From assembly GCA_002695025.1 (NCBI GenBank), contig NZNV01000006.1:62001-126000 (forward strand): a DNA stretch of 64,000 bases, written 5' to 3'. Both the position numbers and the translations under genes were made by a program. The first letter of the stretch is position 1; each line of letters starts with the position of its first letter. Shown in pieces: positions 25,798 to 33,878 of this stretch. The notes under the pieces are model-generated. The model saw only the letters and a program-made list of their open reading frames with translations, had not been told where the DNA came from and made no database searches. This DNA is from Owenweeksia sp. (GTDB lineage Bacteria > Bacteroidota > Bacteroidia > Flavobacteriales > Schleiferiaceae).

Positions 25798-26157
25798 ATG
25801 GATTCAAATCGATTAAAAAAGGTAAACCGGCTTTTGCAGCAGGACCTTGCCGAGGTGCTTCGCGGTATTGCTCAGCAACATTTTAAAGGTGTATTGATCA
25901 CGGTATCTATTGTTAAGGTTACCCCGGATCTTGGCCTGGCACGTATTGCCCTGAGCGTTTTTCCCGCTACCTCCCAGGATGAGATTATGAAGTGGATACG
26001 TGAGCAAAAAGGCTATATCAAAGATCAGTTGGTACACCGCCTTAAAGGACAATTGCGGGTAATGCCCGATCTTGAATTTTTTCTGGATGACAGCCTAGAC
26101 TACAGGGACAATATAGATCGTCTCCTAAGGGGCGAGGGTGAAAGTCCGATCAATTGA
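25798..26157 (+). CDS. rbfA: Ribosome-binding factor A
   Basis: About 119 residues from ATG 25798. The longer frame back to 25756 runs through the -7 box and the end of acyP, so it is rejected. Typical features are RLKKVNRLLQQDLAEVL at the start, the KH-like VSIVKVTPDLGLARIALSVF strand region and the ending FFLDDSLDYRDNIDRLL. RbfA helps maturation of the 30S subunit and processing of 16S rRNA. Its stop overlaps the start of the next gene by 4 bp (TTGA). Confidence 0.93.
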   Translation: MDSNRLKKVNRLLQQDLAEVLRGIAQQHFKGVLITVSIVKVTPDLGLARIALSVFPATSQDEIMKWIREQKGYIKDQLVHRLKGQLRVMPDLEFFLDDSLDYRDNIDRLLRGEGESPIN

Positions 26158-27377
26158 ACCTGACCACGCATATAGCCCGCAGGTACTTTTTTTCACGTAA
26201 ATCAAGGAATGCGGTCAATATCATTTCGGCCGTATCCATGTTGGGCATTATGGTGGGTACTGCAGCTCTTATCATTGTGTTGAGTGCCTTCAACGGACTG
26301 GAGTCCCTGGTAAAGGGGTTCTATGAAACCTTTGATCCCGATCTCAAAGCGTCCCTGGTGGAAGGAAAATACTTTGATGCTTCGTCAGCTATTACCAATA
26401 GTGTAAAGTCAGTGGATGGCGTTGAAGATGTAAGTGTGGTATTGGAAGACCGTGTTTTACTCACCTTCATGGATAAGGAATATATCGCCACACTGAAGGG
26501 TGTGGATGATCATTATACTGAGGTGAGTGAGGTAAAGGATGCTGTGGTGGCCGGAGCATACAACCTTAAGGAAGAACAGGAGGTGCCTACCACTTTACTG
26601 GGTGCCGGAGTGGCTTATTTTCTGGGCTACAGTCGCGTGGATTTTGAGTCGCCTATCTCGGCTTTCGTGCCTCGCGAAAAAACGGGGCTGGATTTTAGCA
26701 CGGCCTTTGCCACAGACCTCTTATATCCGGCCGGAGTATTCTCAATTCAACCCGATTTTGACGAGAAATATGCCATTACTTCCATAACATTTGCCCGTGA
26801 CCTGATAGGCCGGGCAGAGGCTGCTACTTCTTTGGAATTCAAACTAAAGGAAGGTGCTAACGCGTTCCGGGTAAAGTCCGCAATATCCGAGAAACTGGGC
26901 TCACGTTTTAAAGTACAGGACCGTGATGAGCAACAGGAGGTCTTTTTTAAAGTGATGAAAAGTGAGAACCTTTTCACCTTTATAGTATTTGCACTTATCC
27001 TGGCCATTTCCACCTTTACCATTATGGGTAGCCTTACCATGCTGATGCTGGACAAAAAGGACAATCTTTTTACCCTTTGGGCTATGGGCGCTTCATTGGA
27101 AACACTGCGGCATATCTTTTTCAAGGAAGGGCTGATGATAAGCTTGGTGGGGGCTTTTACGGGACTTTTCCTGGGCACACTCATTATTGTGTTGCAGGAA
27201 CATTTTGGCATTCTTTCCCTGGGCCCCGGTTACGTTATTGACTCCTATCCGGTACGGCTTAAGTGGACGGATATCGTACTGGTCTCAGTAACCGTTTTCA
27301 GCCTGAGTAGCATTGCCTCCTGGCTTACCTCCCGCAGGCTGAGCTATGAGTTGTTCGGTGCTGTGCAAACGGTTTAG
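26154..27377 (+). CDS. FtsX/LolC-E-type ABC transporter permease
   Basis: 407 residues. TTG start overlaps the rbfA stop. N-terminal RRYFFSRKSRNAVNIISAVSMLGI with a first transmembrane helix is the LolC/LolE hallmark, followed by a large periplasmic domain (about 45-265) and three helices at the C-terminus (FTFIVFALILAISTFTIMG, MISLVGAFTGLFLGTL, TDIVLVSVTVFSLSSIASW). It is probably the membrane component of a lipoprotein-releasing (Lol) system of the outer-membrane route. No ATPase partner is adjacent. Its end overlaps the convergent dusB by 4 bp. Confidence 0.88.
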   Translation: MNLTTHIARRYFFSRKSRNAVNIISAVSMLGIMVGTAALIIVLSAFNGLESLVKGFYETFDPDLKASLVEGKYFDASSAITNSVKSVDGVEDVSVVLEDRVLLTFMDKEYIATLKGVDDHYTEVSEVKDAVVAGAYNLKEEQEVPTTLLGAGVAYFLGYSRVDFESPISAFVPREKTGLDFSTAFATDLLYPAGVFSIQPDFDEKYAITSITFARDLIGRAEAATSLEFKLKEGANAFRVKSAISEKLGSRFKVQDRDEQQEVFFKVMKSENLFTFIVFALILAISTFTIMGSLTMLMLDKKDNLFTLWAMGASLETLRHIFFKEGLMISLVGAFTGLFLGTLIIVLQEHFGILSLGPGYVIDSYPVRLKWTDIVLVSVTVFSLSSIASWLTSRRLSYELFGAVQTV

Positions 27378-28372
27378 GCTACCGGGCTGAATACTCCCTG
27401 GAAGCGGCTTTCGATCTCGTCCAGCAAGGCAAAAATAGCCTCGGGTTCTTCGGTAGTGACCAGTTGTGTGCGGTATTCTTTAAAGTGGGGAATGCCTTTG
27501 AAGTAATTGGTGTAATGTCTGCGGGTTTCAAATACCCCCAGTTTTTCACCTTTCCACTCCAATGCCATTTTCAAATGTTTCCTACACGCATCCACCCTTT
27601 GTGACATGGTGGGAGGATCCAGTTTTTCACCGGTTTCCAGAAAATGTTTGATCTCGTTGAATACCCATGGGTAACCGATGCTGGCCCGGCCTATCATGAT
27701 CCCATCTATACCGTAGCGGTTTTTCATTTCCAGGGCTTTTTCCGGAGAGTCTACATCACCGTTGCCAAATACCGGGATCTTCATACGGGGGTTGTTCTTT
27801 ACTGCGGCAATCAACGTCCAGTCCGCTTCACCTTTATACATCTGCTTGCGGGTACGTCCGTGAATGGAAATCGCCTTTATGCCTACATCCTGTAAGCGCT
27901 CTGCCACTTCTACAATGTATTTGGTGTTCTCATCCCACCCCAGCCGCGTTTTTACGGTAACTGGCTTATTAACGGCTTTTACGATCTCGCTGGTCATAGA
28001 AACCATTTTGGGTATATCCTGCAGGATACCTGCTCCGGCTCCTTTACAGGCCACATTCTTTACCGGGCAGCCGTAATTGATGTCAATAATATCAGGATTA
28101 GCTTCTTCGGTAATGGCTGCTGCTTCACGCATAGAGGCTATTTCATTACCGAATATCTGGATGCCAATGGGACGCTCGTATTCAAAAATGTCCAGTTTCT
28201 GAACACTCTTCGCGGCATCGCGTATCAAGCCTTCAGAAGATATGAACTCGGTATACATTACATCCGCACCATGTTCTTTGCAGAGCGCCCTGAAAGGTGG
28301 ATCGCTTACATCTTCCATGGGGGCCAGTAACAGGGGAAATTCTCCTACTTCTATATCATCGATCTTAACCAA
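27374..28372 (-). CDS. dusB: tRNA-dihydrouridine synthase
   Basis: 332 residues, TIM-barrel flavoenzyme. FMN-binding N-terminus FPLLLAPMEDVSDPPFRALC, catalytic Cys in the GCPVKNVACKGAGAGIL block, and KTRLGWDE and HGRTRKQMYKGEADW motifs are clear. It reduces specific uridines of tRNA to dihydrouridine with NADPH. Length is normal for DusB. The promoter box is 25 nt upstream. Its end overlaps the convergent permease gene by 4 bp. Confidence 0.92.
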   Translation of the reverse strand: MVKIDDIEVGEFPLLLAPMEDVSDPPFRALCKEHGADVMYTEFISSEGLIRDAAKSVQKLDIFEYERPIGIQIFGNEIASMREAAAITEEANPDIIDINYGCPVKNVACKGAGAGILQDIPKMVSMTSEIVKAVNKPVTVKTRLGWDENTKYIVEVAERLQDVGIKAISIHGRTRKQMYKGEADWTLIAAVKNNPRMKIPVFGNGDVDSPEKALEMKNRYGIDGIMIGRASIGYPWVFNEIKHFLETGEKLDPPTMSQRVDACRKHLKMALEWKGEKLGVFETRRHYTNYFKGIPHFKEYRTQLVTTEEPEAIFALLDEIESRFQGVFSPVA

Positions 28373-28397
28373 ACTATTCCTCTTATTTTTGACGCTG

Positions 28398-28405
28398 CAA
28401 AAATA
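28398..28405 (-). promoter_or_regulatory. -7 promoter box of dusB
   Basis: A perfect TATTTTTG on the minus strand, 25 nt upstream of the ATG at 28372. Confidence 0.5.
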
Positions 28406-28424
28406 CTAAATCTCATTCGGCTCT

Positions 28425-29375
28425 ATGCGAGGTAGTTTAATAGGTCAAAGTCCGTGGTATCAGTTGTTCATGATCTTTGTGCTGGCAGTGGCCGGTACTT
28501 TTGTTTTTCTGGCCATCGGTGTGGTACTGATGCCCGCTTTCTTTCCCTATGCTGTAGAGGACATGATGGCGTTACTCCAGGAGCCCGGCAACCCGGGTGG
28601 GGTAGAGGTTATGAAATTCCTGCAGGGTTTCAACACCCTGGGAACTTTCCTGGTACCTGGTCTTCTGGGTGCCTATCTTTTGTCGCGTTATCCTTCGGAT
28701 TACCTGCAGATCAATGATTTCCCCCGTAAAGGGATGGTTGTGGTAGTCATGATACTGGTATTAACGTTAAGCGGAACCATCATCTCAGATTCCTTGTACC
28801 GCTTTAGTTCGGAGCTCACCTTTCCTGATTTTTTAGGCTGGCTGGAAGAGTATACCCGCAGCAGTGAGGCACAAATATCAGAACAGATCAAGGGCTTCCT
28901 GCAAATGCATAGCTTCATGGATTTCCTGAAAGTATTTGTCATTATGGCCCTGCTTCCGGCTGTATGTGAAGAAACCCTGTTCCGGGGTGTGGTACAGCCT
29001 TTATTCATCAAGGGCTTTCGCAATGTGCCTATTGGCATCCTGGTAACCTCCCTCACCTTTGCTGCCTTACACATGCAGTTCAACAGCTTTCTTTCCATTA
29101 TGGCTTTATCCGTAGTGTTGGGTTACCTGAAGCTATGGAGTAAAAGCCTGTGGGTTCCGGTGTTAATGCACCTGATCAATAACGGGGCTATTGTTATAGC
29201 CGTATACTTTTTTGATGTTCCGGTAGATGAGTTCAACGATACCAGTTCCGAATGGCAGAGCATTTACTTTTGGCCGGGAATACTGATATTCATAGGAACT
29301 CTCGTTGGCCTGCGTTATCTCATGAAAAAATACCCACCAGCCGCTTATGATGATCATGCCGTGGAGCAAGACTAA
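28425..29375 (+). CDS. CPBP-family intramembrane metalloprotease
   Basis: 316 residues with six to eight hydrophobic segments. The CAAX-protease/bacteriocin-processing (CPBP, ABI) motifs are present: CEETLFRGVVQPLF (EExxxR, about 184-197), the FAALHMQFNSF block (conserved His) and HLINNGAIV (third motif). Members cleave membrane or lipidated peptides or act in bacteriocin immunity; here the substrate is unknown. Inner membrane. Its end overlaps the convergent exbD copy by 4 bp. Confidence 0.88.
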   Translation: MRGSLIGQSPWYQLFMIFVLAVAGTFVFLAIGVVLMPAFFPYAVEDMMALLQEPGNPGGVEVMKFLQGFNTLGTFLVPGLLGAYLLSRYPSDYLQINDFPRKGMVVVVMILVLTLSGTIISDSLYRFSSELTFPDFLGWLEEYTRSSEAQISEQIKGFLQMHSFMDFLKVFVIMALLPAVCEETLFRGVVQPLFIKGFRNVPIGILVTSLTFAALHMQFNSFLSIMALSVVLGYLKLWSKSLWVPVLMHLINNGAIVIAVYFFDVPVDEFNDTSSEWQSIYFWPGILIFIGTLVGLRYLMKKYPPAAYDDHAVEQD

Positions 29376-29932
29376 AGATCCACGGGCTCAGCTTCAGAGA
29401 TCTTCATCGGAAAAAGTTCCTGCACCTGTCCCTGTTGAGCGGAATTTAATTCGTTAAAGCCCTGGCCGAATAGCTTTCTGGCTTCCCGGTTACGCAGCTC
29501 GTTGTAAGCAGCCGTCAATTCATTTTGTACCGCCACGTATAGGCGGTAAGGGGTTTCACGGTCGTTCTGGATGGAAACAACGGCTTTTTGCGGGTTTACG
29601 GAGAGGTTATCCAGTCCGATACCTTCACAATAAGAACAGCTGCCGTCTCCGTTGTTGTCCAGAAAATCAACGGTAGCCTGGCGCAATTCATGTAGTTTGA
29701 TTTCCTGGTCCTGTACCATAAGCTGTCCCCGGGCATTGATGAGTACGTTGAGGAGGTTGCGTTTATGGATGATACCTTCAGAGGGCTTTTCAGAGATGGG
29801 AGGAAGCTTGCGTTGTATGCCTCCGTCCACATCCATGGTTGTGGTTACCAAAAAGAAGATAAGCAGCAGGAAGGCAATATCTGCCATTGAGCCGGCATTG
29901 ATCTCGGGAACTATTCTTTTTCTCCAGGCCAT
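29372..29932 (-). CDS. ExbD/TolR-family protein, extra copy with a CxxC pair
   Basis: 186 residues. The N-terminal block REINAGSMADIAFLLLIFF-like (here PEINAGSMADIAFLL) with one transmembrane helix and its conserved Asp is the proton-using ExbD signature, and the periplasmic domain contains NNGDGSCSYCEG (CxxC). The end MKISEAEPVDL is nearly the same as the ExbD at 30522-31094, so this is a recent duplicate. A terminator upstream (29986-30014) separates it from the main operon, so it has its own transcription. Interaction partner is presumably the ExbB nearby. Confidence 0.88.
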   Translation of the reverse strand: MAWRKRIVPEINAGSMADIAFLLLIFFLVTTTMDVDGGIQRKLPPISEKPSEGIIHKRNLLNVLINARGQLMVQDQEIKLHELRQATVDFLDNNGDGSCSYCEGIGLDNLSVNPQKAVVSIQNDRETPYRLYVAVQNELTAAYNELRNREARKLFGQGFNELNSAQQGQVQELFPMKISEAEPVDL

Positions 29933-29985
29933 AGGTAAAGGATTTATAATACAACGGCCCTGGGCAGAAAGATAGTATGAGGGGA

Positions 29986-30014
29986 AACAAAAAAGGCCGC
30001 TTTTCAGCGGCCTT
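29986..30014 (-). terminator. Terminator after the second ExbD gene
   Basis: AAGGCCGC and GCGGCCTT form a perfect 8-bp stem, followed on the minus strand by a run TTTTTTGTTT. It ends the exbB/exbD operon before the third exbD. Confidence 0.85.
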
Positions 30015-30041
30015 CGGAGAATCTATAATTTAAGCACTTTC

Positions 30042-30518
30042 TTAGTCTCCATACACCTCTCCCTTACGGGTAGAGTAGTTGATCTTAAGGGTGTTTGCTT
30101 TACGCAATTCCTGTTTGATATCGGTGATCAGTCCCATTTTCACGTCTTCATCCGCTTTAATGGAAACGGTCATCAGTGGGCGTTCAGCTTCGTTGATAGC
30201 CTCACGCTCTGTGATCACATATTGCTGAATTTCATTCACCCGGGCAAAAGCATCATTGAGCTGAACACGGGGTTCAGATCCCACCTGTGGGATGTATTGC
30301 TTTTTAGGTTTACCCACGTAAATGTAGGTAACCAGTGATTTACGTTCCAGCTTTTTGATCTCCGTTGCGTTAGGCTTGATGTTTTCTACCAAGAGGGTAA
30401 CTTCACGCATTACCGTGGTTACCATGAAGAAGAACAAAAGCATGAAAACGATATCCGGCAGTGATGCTGTTGAAATGGCGGGAGTACCGCCTCCGGTTTT
30501 CTTTTTAAACTTTGACAT
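30042..30518 (-). CDS. ExbD/TolR-family protein, second type
   Basis: 158 residues. One transmembrane helix with conserved Asp in ISTASLPDIVFMLLFFFMVTT. It differs from the neighbouring ExbDs: no CxxC, a shorter periplasmic domain with KPNATEIKKLERKSLVTYIYVGKPKK and QVGSEPRVQLNDAFARV. It begins 3 bp after the longer ExbD gene, so both are made together; Bacteroidota energisers often use two different ExbDs. It transmits the proton motive force through ExbB to TonB- or gliding-type complexes. Confidence 0.88.
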   Translation of the reverse strand: MSKFKKKTGGGTPAISTASLPDIVFMLLFFFMVTTVMREVTLLVENIKPNATEIKKLERKSLVTYIYVGKPKKQYIPQVGSEPRVQLNDAFARVNEIQQYVITEREAINEAERPLMTVSIKADEDVKMGLITDIKQELRKANTLKINYSTRKGEVYGD

Positions 30519-30521
30519 ATT

Positions 30522-31094
30522 CTAGCCTCCTAAGTTTACAGGTTCTGCTTCTGAGATCTTTTGTGGGTACATATCCTGGACCTCATTTTGCTGATCCTCG
30601 CTGAGGTTGTCATAGCTGATGCCGAATTTACGCTGAGCCTCGCGTTCACGAAGTTCATTGTAAGCGGCTGCCAGTTCGTTCTGAACAGCTATGTACAACT
30701 TATAGGACGTTCCCCGGTCGTTTACCAGGGATACAATGGCTTTCCCGGGATTATCTGAAGACTCAGGGTTACGGGCGCCCTGGCAATACTGGCAGGAGCC
30801 GTCACCATTGTTATCCAGGAATCGTACCGTTGCAGCGCGCAGGTCTTTGATATCCATGTATTCATCCTCTACCAGAAGCCGGTCATTGGCGTTTACCAAC
30901 ACCGTAAAAATGTTCTTCTTCTTAATAGGGGGCGGGTCCTGGATCTGCTCCGGGTCCCATGGCGGCAATTTCCGGTTAATTCCTGAATCCACATCCATTG
31001 TAGTGGTAACCAGGAAGAAGATCAACAACAGGAAAGCGATATCTGCCATCGAACCTGCGTTGATTTCCGGTATTGCCCTGCTGTTTCTTGCCAT
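30522..31094 (-). CDS. ExbD/TolR-family protein with CxxC
   Basis: 190 residues. NSRAIPEINAGSMADIAFLL with a single transmembrane helix and conserved Asp, a Pro-rich linker (PPWDPEQIQDPPPIKKK) and periplasmic NNGDGSCQYCQGARNP with two Cys two residues apart. The Cys pair could form a disulfide in the periplasm. It starts 1 bp after the small membrane protein gene and belongs to the operon exbB, small membrane protein, exbD, exbD. A near duplicate lies at 29372-29932. Confidence 0.9.
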   Translation of the reverse strand: MARNSRAIPEINAGSMADIAFLLLIFFLVTTTMDVDSGINRKLPPWDPEQIQDPPPIKKKNIFTVLVNANDRLLVEDEYMDIKDLRAATVRFLDNNGDGSCQYCQGARNPESSDNPGKAIVSLVNDRGTSYKLYIAVQNELAAAYNELREREAQRKFGISYDNLSEDQQNEVQDMYPQKISEAEPVNLGG

Positions 31095-31095
31095 A

Positions 31096-31422
31096 TTATT
31101 TAAATAAACGGGTTACTTCAACGTAAAGTATGCTCAGTATAGCAAGTCCGGCCAGGATGTAGAAAACCATTAAACCGGCACCAACCTGACGGGAGGTTTC
31201 CTCGGTAATTTCCATGCTGGCGAACTTAGGGTTCGAAGCTACATCGGTACCGGTGCTAAGGGCAAAAGCCACTGCTATAAGCACAATCAGCCCAACAACC
31301 CCAATCAGCGCGCTTTTGGCGCCTCCCGGGTTTTTAGCGATGCGACCGATGGCAAAGACCAGGATCATCACGATACAGATCCCGATCAATGCATAGGTTG
31401 CGTATAATCCGAAATCAATCAT
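31096..31422 (-). CDS. Small membrane protein of the ExbB/ExbD operon
   Basis: 108 residues with three hydrophobic segments (YALIGICIVMILVFAIGRI, ALIGVVGLIVLIAVAFAL, LMVFYILAGLAILSILYVEV). Its helix-loop pattern and the STGTDVASNPKFASMEIT loop recur in Bacteroidota exbB-exbD operons, but no function is known to me. It starts 10 bp after exbB and ends 1 bp before exbD, so it is almost surely part of the same complex or its assembly. Confidence 0.8.
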   Translation of the reverse strand: MIDFGLYATYALIGICIVMILVFAIGRIAKNPGGAKSALIGVVGLIVLIAVAFALSTGTDVASNPKFASMEITEETSRQVGAGLMVFYILAGLAILSILYVEVTRLFK

Positions 31423-31432
31423 ATTTTATTTC

Positions 31433-32269
31433 TTAGGCGTTGTGTGATTTGTACTTTACCAGTACATCGATCAGGGAGATGGAAGCATCCTCCATAGTGT
31501 TCACGATAGAGTCGATCTTCGCAATAATATAGTTGTAGAAGATCTGCAGGATGATCGCAACGATCAAACCGAATACCGTGGTCAAAAGGGCCACTTTAAT
31601 ACCACCTGCTACCAGTGATGGAGAAATATCACCCGCTGCTTCAATAGCGTCAAAGGCCTCGATCATACCGATTACCGTACCCATGAACCCAAGCATAGGG
31701 GCCAGAGCGATAAACAGAGAGATCCAGGAAACGTTACGCTCCAGAAGACCCATTTGTACAGAACCGTAGGAAATGATGGATTTTTCAACCACATCAATAC
31801 CTTCATCCATGCGGTCAAGACCCTGGTAGAAGATGCTGGCTACGGGACCACGGGTGTTACGGCAAACTTCTTTAGCTGCTTCCACACCACCGGTTTGAAG
31901 AGCGCTTTCGATTTCGTCCAGTAATTTTTTGGAGTTTGGAGTAGCCATGTTGAGGTAAATGATACGCTCAATACAAATAGCCAAACCTAAAATAAGGGTG
32001 ATCAGTACGATACCCATGAAGGAAGGTCCACCTTCAATGAACTTTTCCTTTAATACCTGATGGAAGGATTGATCAACTTCCACTTCCTCTTCTTCGGCTG
32101 GAGCCGCTGGCTCGGTTTTGTCAACGGTTGTAGCGGGTTCGCTTTGAGCCTGGGCGGCAGTATCAGTCTGCTCGGTGGCAGCCGTATCAGCGTCATCCTG
32201 GGCAAAGAGGGTAACAGTTCCAAAGGCCATAAACATGCATACAGCCAAGATCGAAAGTGCTTTTTTCAT
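31433..32269 (-). CDS. exbB: ExbB/TolQ/MotA-family proton channel protein
   Basis: 278 residues. An N-terminal signal-like segment (MKKALSILAVCMFMAFG...FAQ) and a Glu/Ala/Thr-rich linker (about 25-65) are extensions typical of Bacteroidota ExbB. The MotA/TolQ/ExbB core follows with helices FMGIVLITLILGLAICIERII, WISLFIALAPMLGFMGTVIGMI and GGIKVALLTTVFGLIVAIIL. It forms the pentameric proton-conducting stator with ExbD. First gene of the operon, with a promoter box about 48 nt upstream. Confidence 0.93.
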   Translation of the reverse strand: MKKALSILAVCMFMAFGTVTLFAQDDADTAATEQTDTAAQAQSEPATTVDKTEPAAPAEEEEVEVDQSFHQVLKEKFIEGGPSFMGIVLITLILGLAICIERIIYLNMATPNSKKLLDEIESALQTGGVEAAKEVCRNTRGPVASIFYQGLDRMDEGIDVVEKSIISYGSVQMGLLERNVSWISLFIALAPMLGFMGTVIGMIEAFDAIEAAGDISPSLVAGGIKVALLTTVFGLIVAIILQIFYNYIIAKIDSIVNTMEDASISLIDVLVKYKSHNA

Positions 32270-32316
32270 TACTTGCTAGTTTGTTAAAAATTTCGGTGAA
32301 AATAAAAAACTCATCA

Positions 32317-32324
32317 CAAAGCTA
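32317..32324 (-). promoter_or_regulatory. -7 promoter box of the exbB operon
   Basis: A perfect TAGCTTTG on the minus strand, 47 nt upstream of the exbB ATG; no clear -33 TTTG. A small hairpin CGGCC-TTT-GGCCG lies further upstream at 32358-32370. Confidence 0.5.
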
Positions 32325-32484
32325 AAGTATTCTCTGCATCTTTTTTGTGTTATGATGCGGCCTTTGGCCGTAATGAACTCAAAATAGCATGCGCGCATAG
32401 TATTTTATAATGCTTCCTTAAAATTGACGATGTGATTAAATAGACAAAGAAACGTTAAAACGCTGCCTTCATTGCAATTTTTTT

Positions 32485-32492
32485 TACTTTTG
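32485..32492 (+). promoter_or_regulatory. -7 promoter box of tRNA-Ser
   Basis: A perfect TACTTTTG, 15 nt upstream of the mature tRNA 5' end, a good distance for a short precursor. Confidence 0.55.
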
Positions 32493-32507
32493 CCAACCCA
32501 AATTACT

Positions 32508-32598
32508 GGAGAGGTGGCCGAGTGGTCGAAGGCGCACGCCTGGAAAGTGTGTATACGTCACAAGCGTATCGAGGGTTCGAATCCCTCTCTCTCCGCCA
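32508..32598 (+). tRNA. tRNA-Ser (anticodon GGA)
   Basis: 91 nt with long variable arm (class II). Acceptor GGAGAGG against TCTCTCC (one G-U), D-arm GGCCGAGTGGTCGAAGGC, anticodon loop CTGGAAA giving GGA, variable arm with GTGTGTATACGTCACAAGCGTAT, T-arm GAGGGTTCGAATCCCTC, discriminator G and an encoded CCA. GGA reads UCC/UCU serine codons. Confidence 0.95.
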
Positions 32599-32604
32599 GA
32601 AAGA

Positions 32605-32638
32605 AAAGCCCGATGCTGATGCACCGGGCTTTTTTTTT
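32605..32638 (+). terminator. Terminator of the tRNA-Ser transcript
   Basis: AAAGCCCG pairs with CGGGCTTT (8 bp, 12-nt loop), followed by a T-run. Confidence 0.88.
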
Positions 32639-32662
32639 GAAATGGAGGTGAAACTGTAATGA

Positions 32663-33646
32663 TCAGGTTTTGGTATAAGGCTTGATCTGAAGGATGCGCT
32701 TATTGAAATTTATAGTGATTATACCAGAAGCCATCAGGTCATAGCCTATGAGACCATCCGCGCGAAAACCAAATGCCCGGAGTTTCTTTAGATCGGTGGC
32801 CAGCATTTTTACTTCACTTAGGTTCAAACCGATCTTAATTTGGTTGAGCTGTCTTATTTCCAGGTCGGAGCGGTAACCATCAGTACTAAAAAGTTTTTGA
32901 CTGCTTACGGGTTTGGTGTAAATACTGTCCTGATCCAGTATGCTTTTATCGAGCAGCAGAACCTCAGAACCGCTGTCAAATAGAAGGTTATAGGGGCGAT
33001 GGTTGATCCGGGCTTCCAATTGTATAAAGGCGCCTTTGTATGTAAAGGGCATGGAAATAATTCCCGACTGGGGAACCGGGCCTTGTTTATGCAGTCGTGT
33101 TCCGTTCTGGTCAATTCTGAAGATCCGCAATACTTGATGCTGTAAATCAATTTCCAGTTCCTCACCTTTAAAAAGATTGATACCCAAGAGGCCAAGTATC
33201 TTAACATTACGTTTTCTTTCGATGTGACTCAGGTCCATCACATCGGCCATTTGGTGCTTGAAGCTAAGCTCTTTCAGTTTCAAATTAGCCACAGAACGTA
33301 TCCTGACGTCACGTATGATGCCATTCACACCAGTGGCTTGTCGGGTAGGGTCGGTATGGTAATCTTTAAAATGAGTTTCATTTAAAACGAGGCAGGGTGC
33401 ACCGGTATCGAATATGAAGTAGCCGCTGGTTCCGTCAGCTTCACCTTTGATCAGGATCAGCTTATGAAGCTTGTAAATGGGCACAGTATAATGGGTAGTA
33501 AGCTCATTTTCAACTGCAGGCCATGAAATTTCACTTCTGTAGCTGGAGCAACTGCTCAGGATCAAGCTGAAGAGTGCTATGAATACGGCTGCGTTTTGAG
33601 GTTCAAAACTTCGTGAAGTTGTTTTTTTATTTATCGCTGATCTCAT
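32663..33646 (-). CDS. Lipoprotein aspartyl protease (retropepsin-like, two-domain)
   Basis: 327 residues from ATG 33646. The frame is open back to 33832 but the extra part covers a hairpin and the operator/promoter, so it is rejected. The signal ends in LILSSC (Cys33, lipobox), so a lipid anchor is likely. Catalytic motif 1 is DTG at 80-82 (FIFDTGAPCLVL), motif 2 is DSG at 224-226 (LLFDSGSEVLLL). Having both Asp in one chain suggests a monomeric pepsin-like arrangement from a fused pair of retropepsin domains. Its promoter shares the operator pair of the neighbouring regulon. Substrate unknown. Confidence 0.8.
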   Translation of the reverse strand: MRSAINKKTTSRSFEPQNAAVFIALFSLILSSCSSYRSEISWPAVENELTTHYTVPIYKLHKLILIKGEADGTSGYFIFDTGAPCLVLNETHFKDYHTDPTRQATGVNGIIRDVRIRSVANLKLKELSFKHQMADVMDLSHIERKRNVKILGLLGINLFKGEELEIDLQHQVLRIFRIDQNGTRLHKQGPVPQSGIISMPFTYKGAFIQLEARINHRPYNLLFDSGSEVLLLDKSILDQDSIYTKPVSSQKLFSTDGYRSDLEIRQLNQIKIGLNLSEVKMLATDLKKLRAFGFRADGLIGYDLMASGIITINFNKRILQIKPYTKT

Positions 33647-33673
33647 CGTAACTATCTGTTTTATAGGTTTTAT

Positions 33674-33740
33674 GAGGCAAAGAAAGATCAGTGGGGCAGC
33701 CTGGGAGTTTGGAATTTCAGTAGATAGGTGCGGTATTACA
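33674..33740 (-). promoter_or_regulatory. Activator-type promoter with two 13-bp half-sites (aspartyl protease gene)
   Basis: Half-sites GTTTGGAATTTCA (33707-33719) and GTGCGGTATTACA (33728-33740), 21 bp apart start to start, with a GAGGCAAA core (33674-33681; TTTGCCTC on the minus strand) at the -7 position. Same geometry as the elements at 34626-34692 and 36510-36576. The -7 box is imperfect (TTTCTTTG), as expected for an activator-dependent promoter. Confidence 0.6.
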
Positions 33741-33799
33741 TACCCGTACCAGGTAACCGTTTTTCTATGGATAAGAGTGATGGGGTTTAAATCCAGAAA

Positions 33800-33825
33800 C
33801 GCCCGGAACATGTTTGTTCCGGGCG
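33800..33825 (-). terminator. Hairpin after the first DUF4386 gene
   Basis: CGCCCGGAAC and GTTCCGGGCG form a perfect 10-bp stem with a 6-nt loop, 53 nt beyond the stop of the DUF4386 gene. The following T content on the minus strand is modest, so this may be a weak terminator or a 3' stabiliser. Confidence 0.5.
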
Positions 33826-33878
33826 GATCCAAATACCTATTATTGGTGTAGGCTACTTAGTTACTTGATGGATGCTTT

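Noticed and set aside
33647-33832. N-terminal extension of the aspartyl protease
   Set aside because: It would run through a 10-bp hairpin and the conserved operator/promoter; the ATG at 33646 starts a clean lipoprotein signal.
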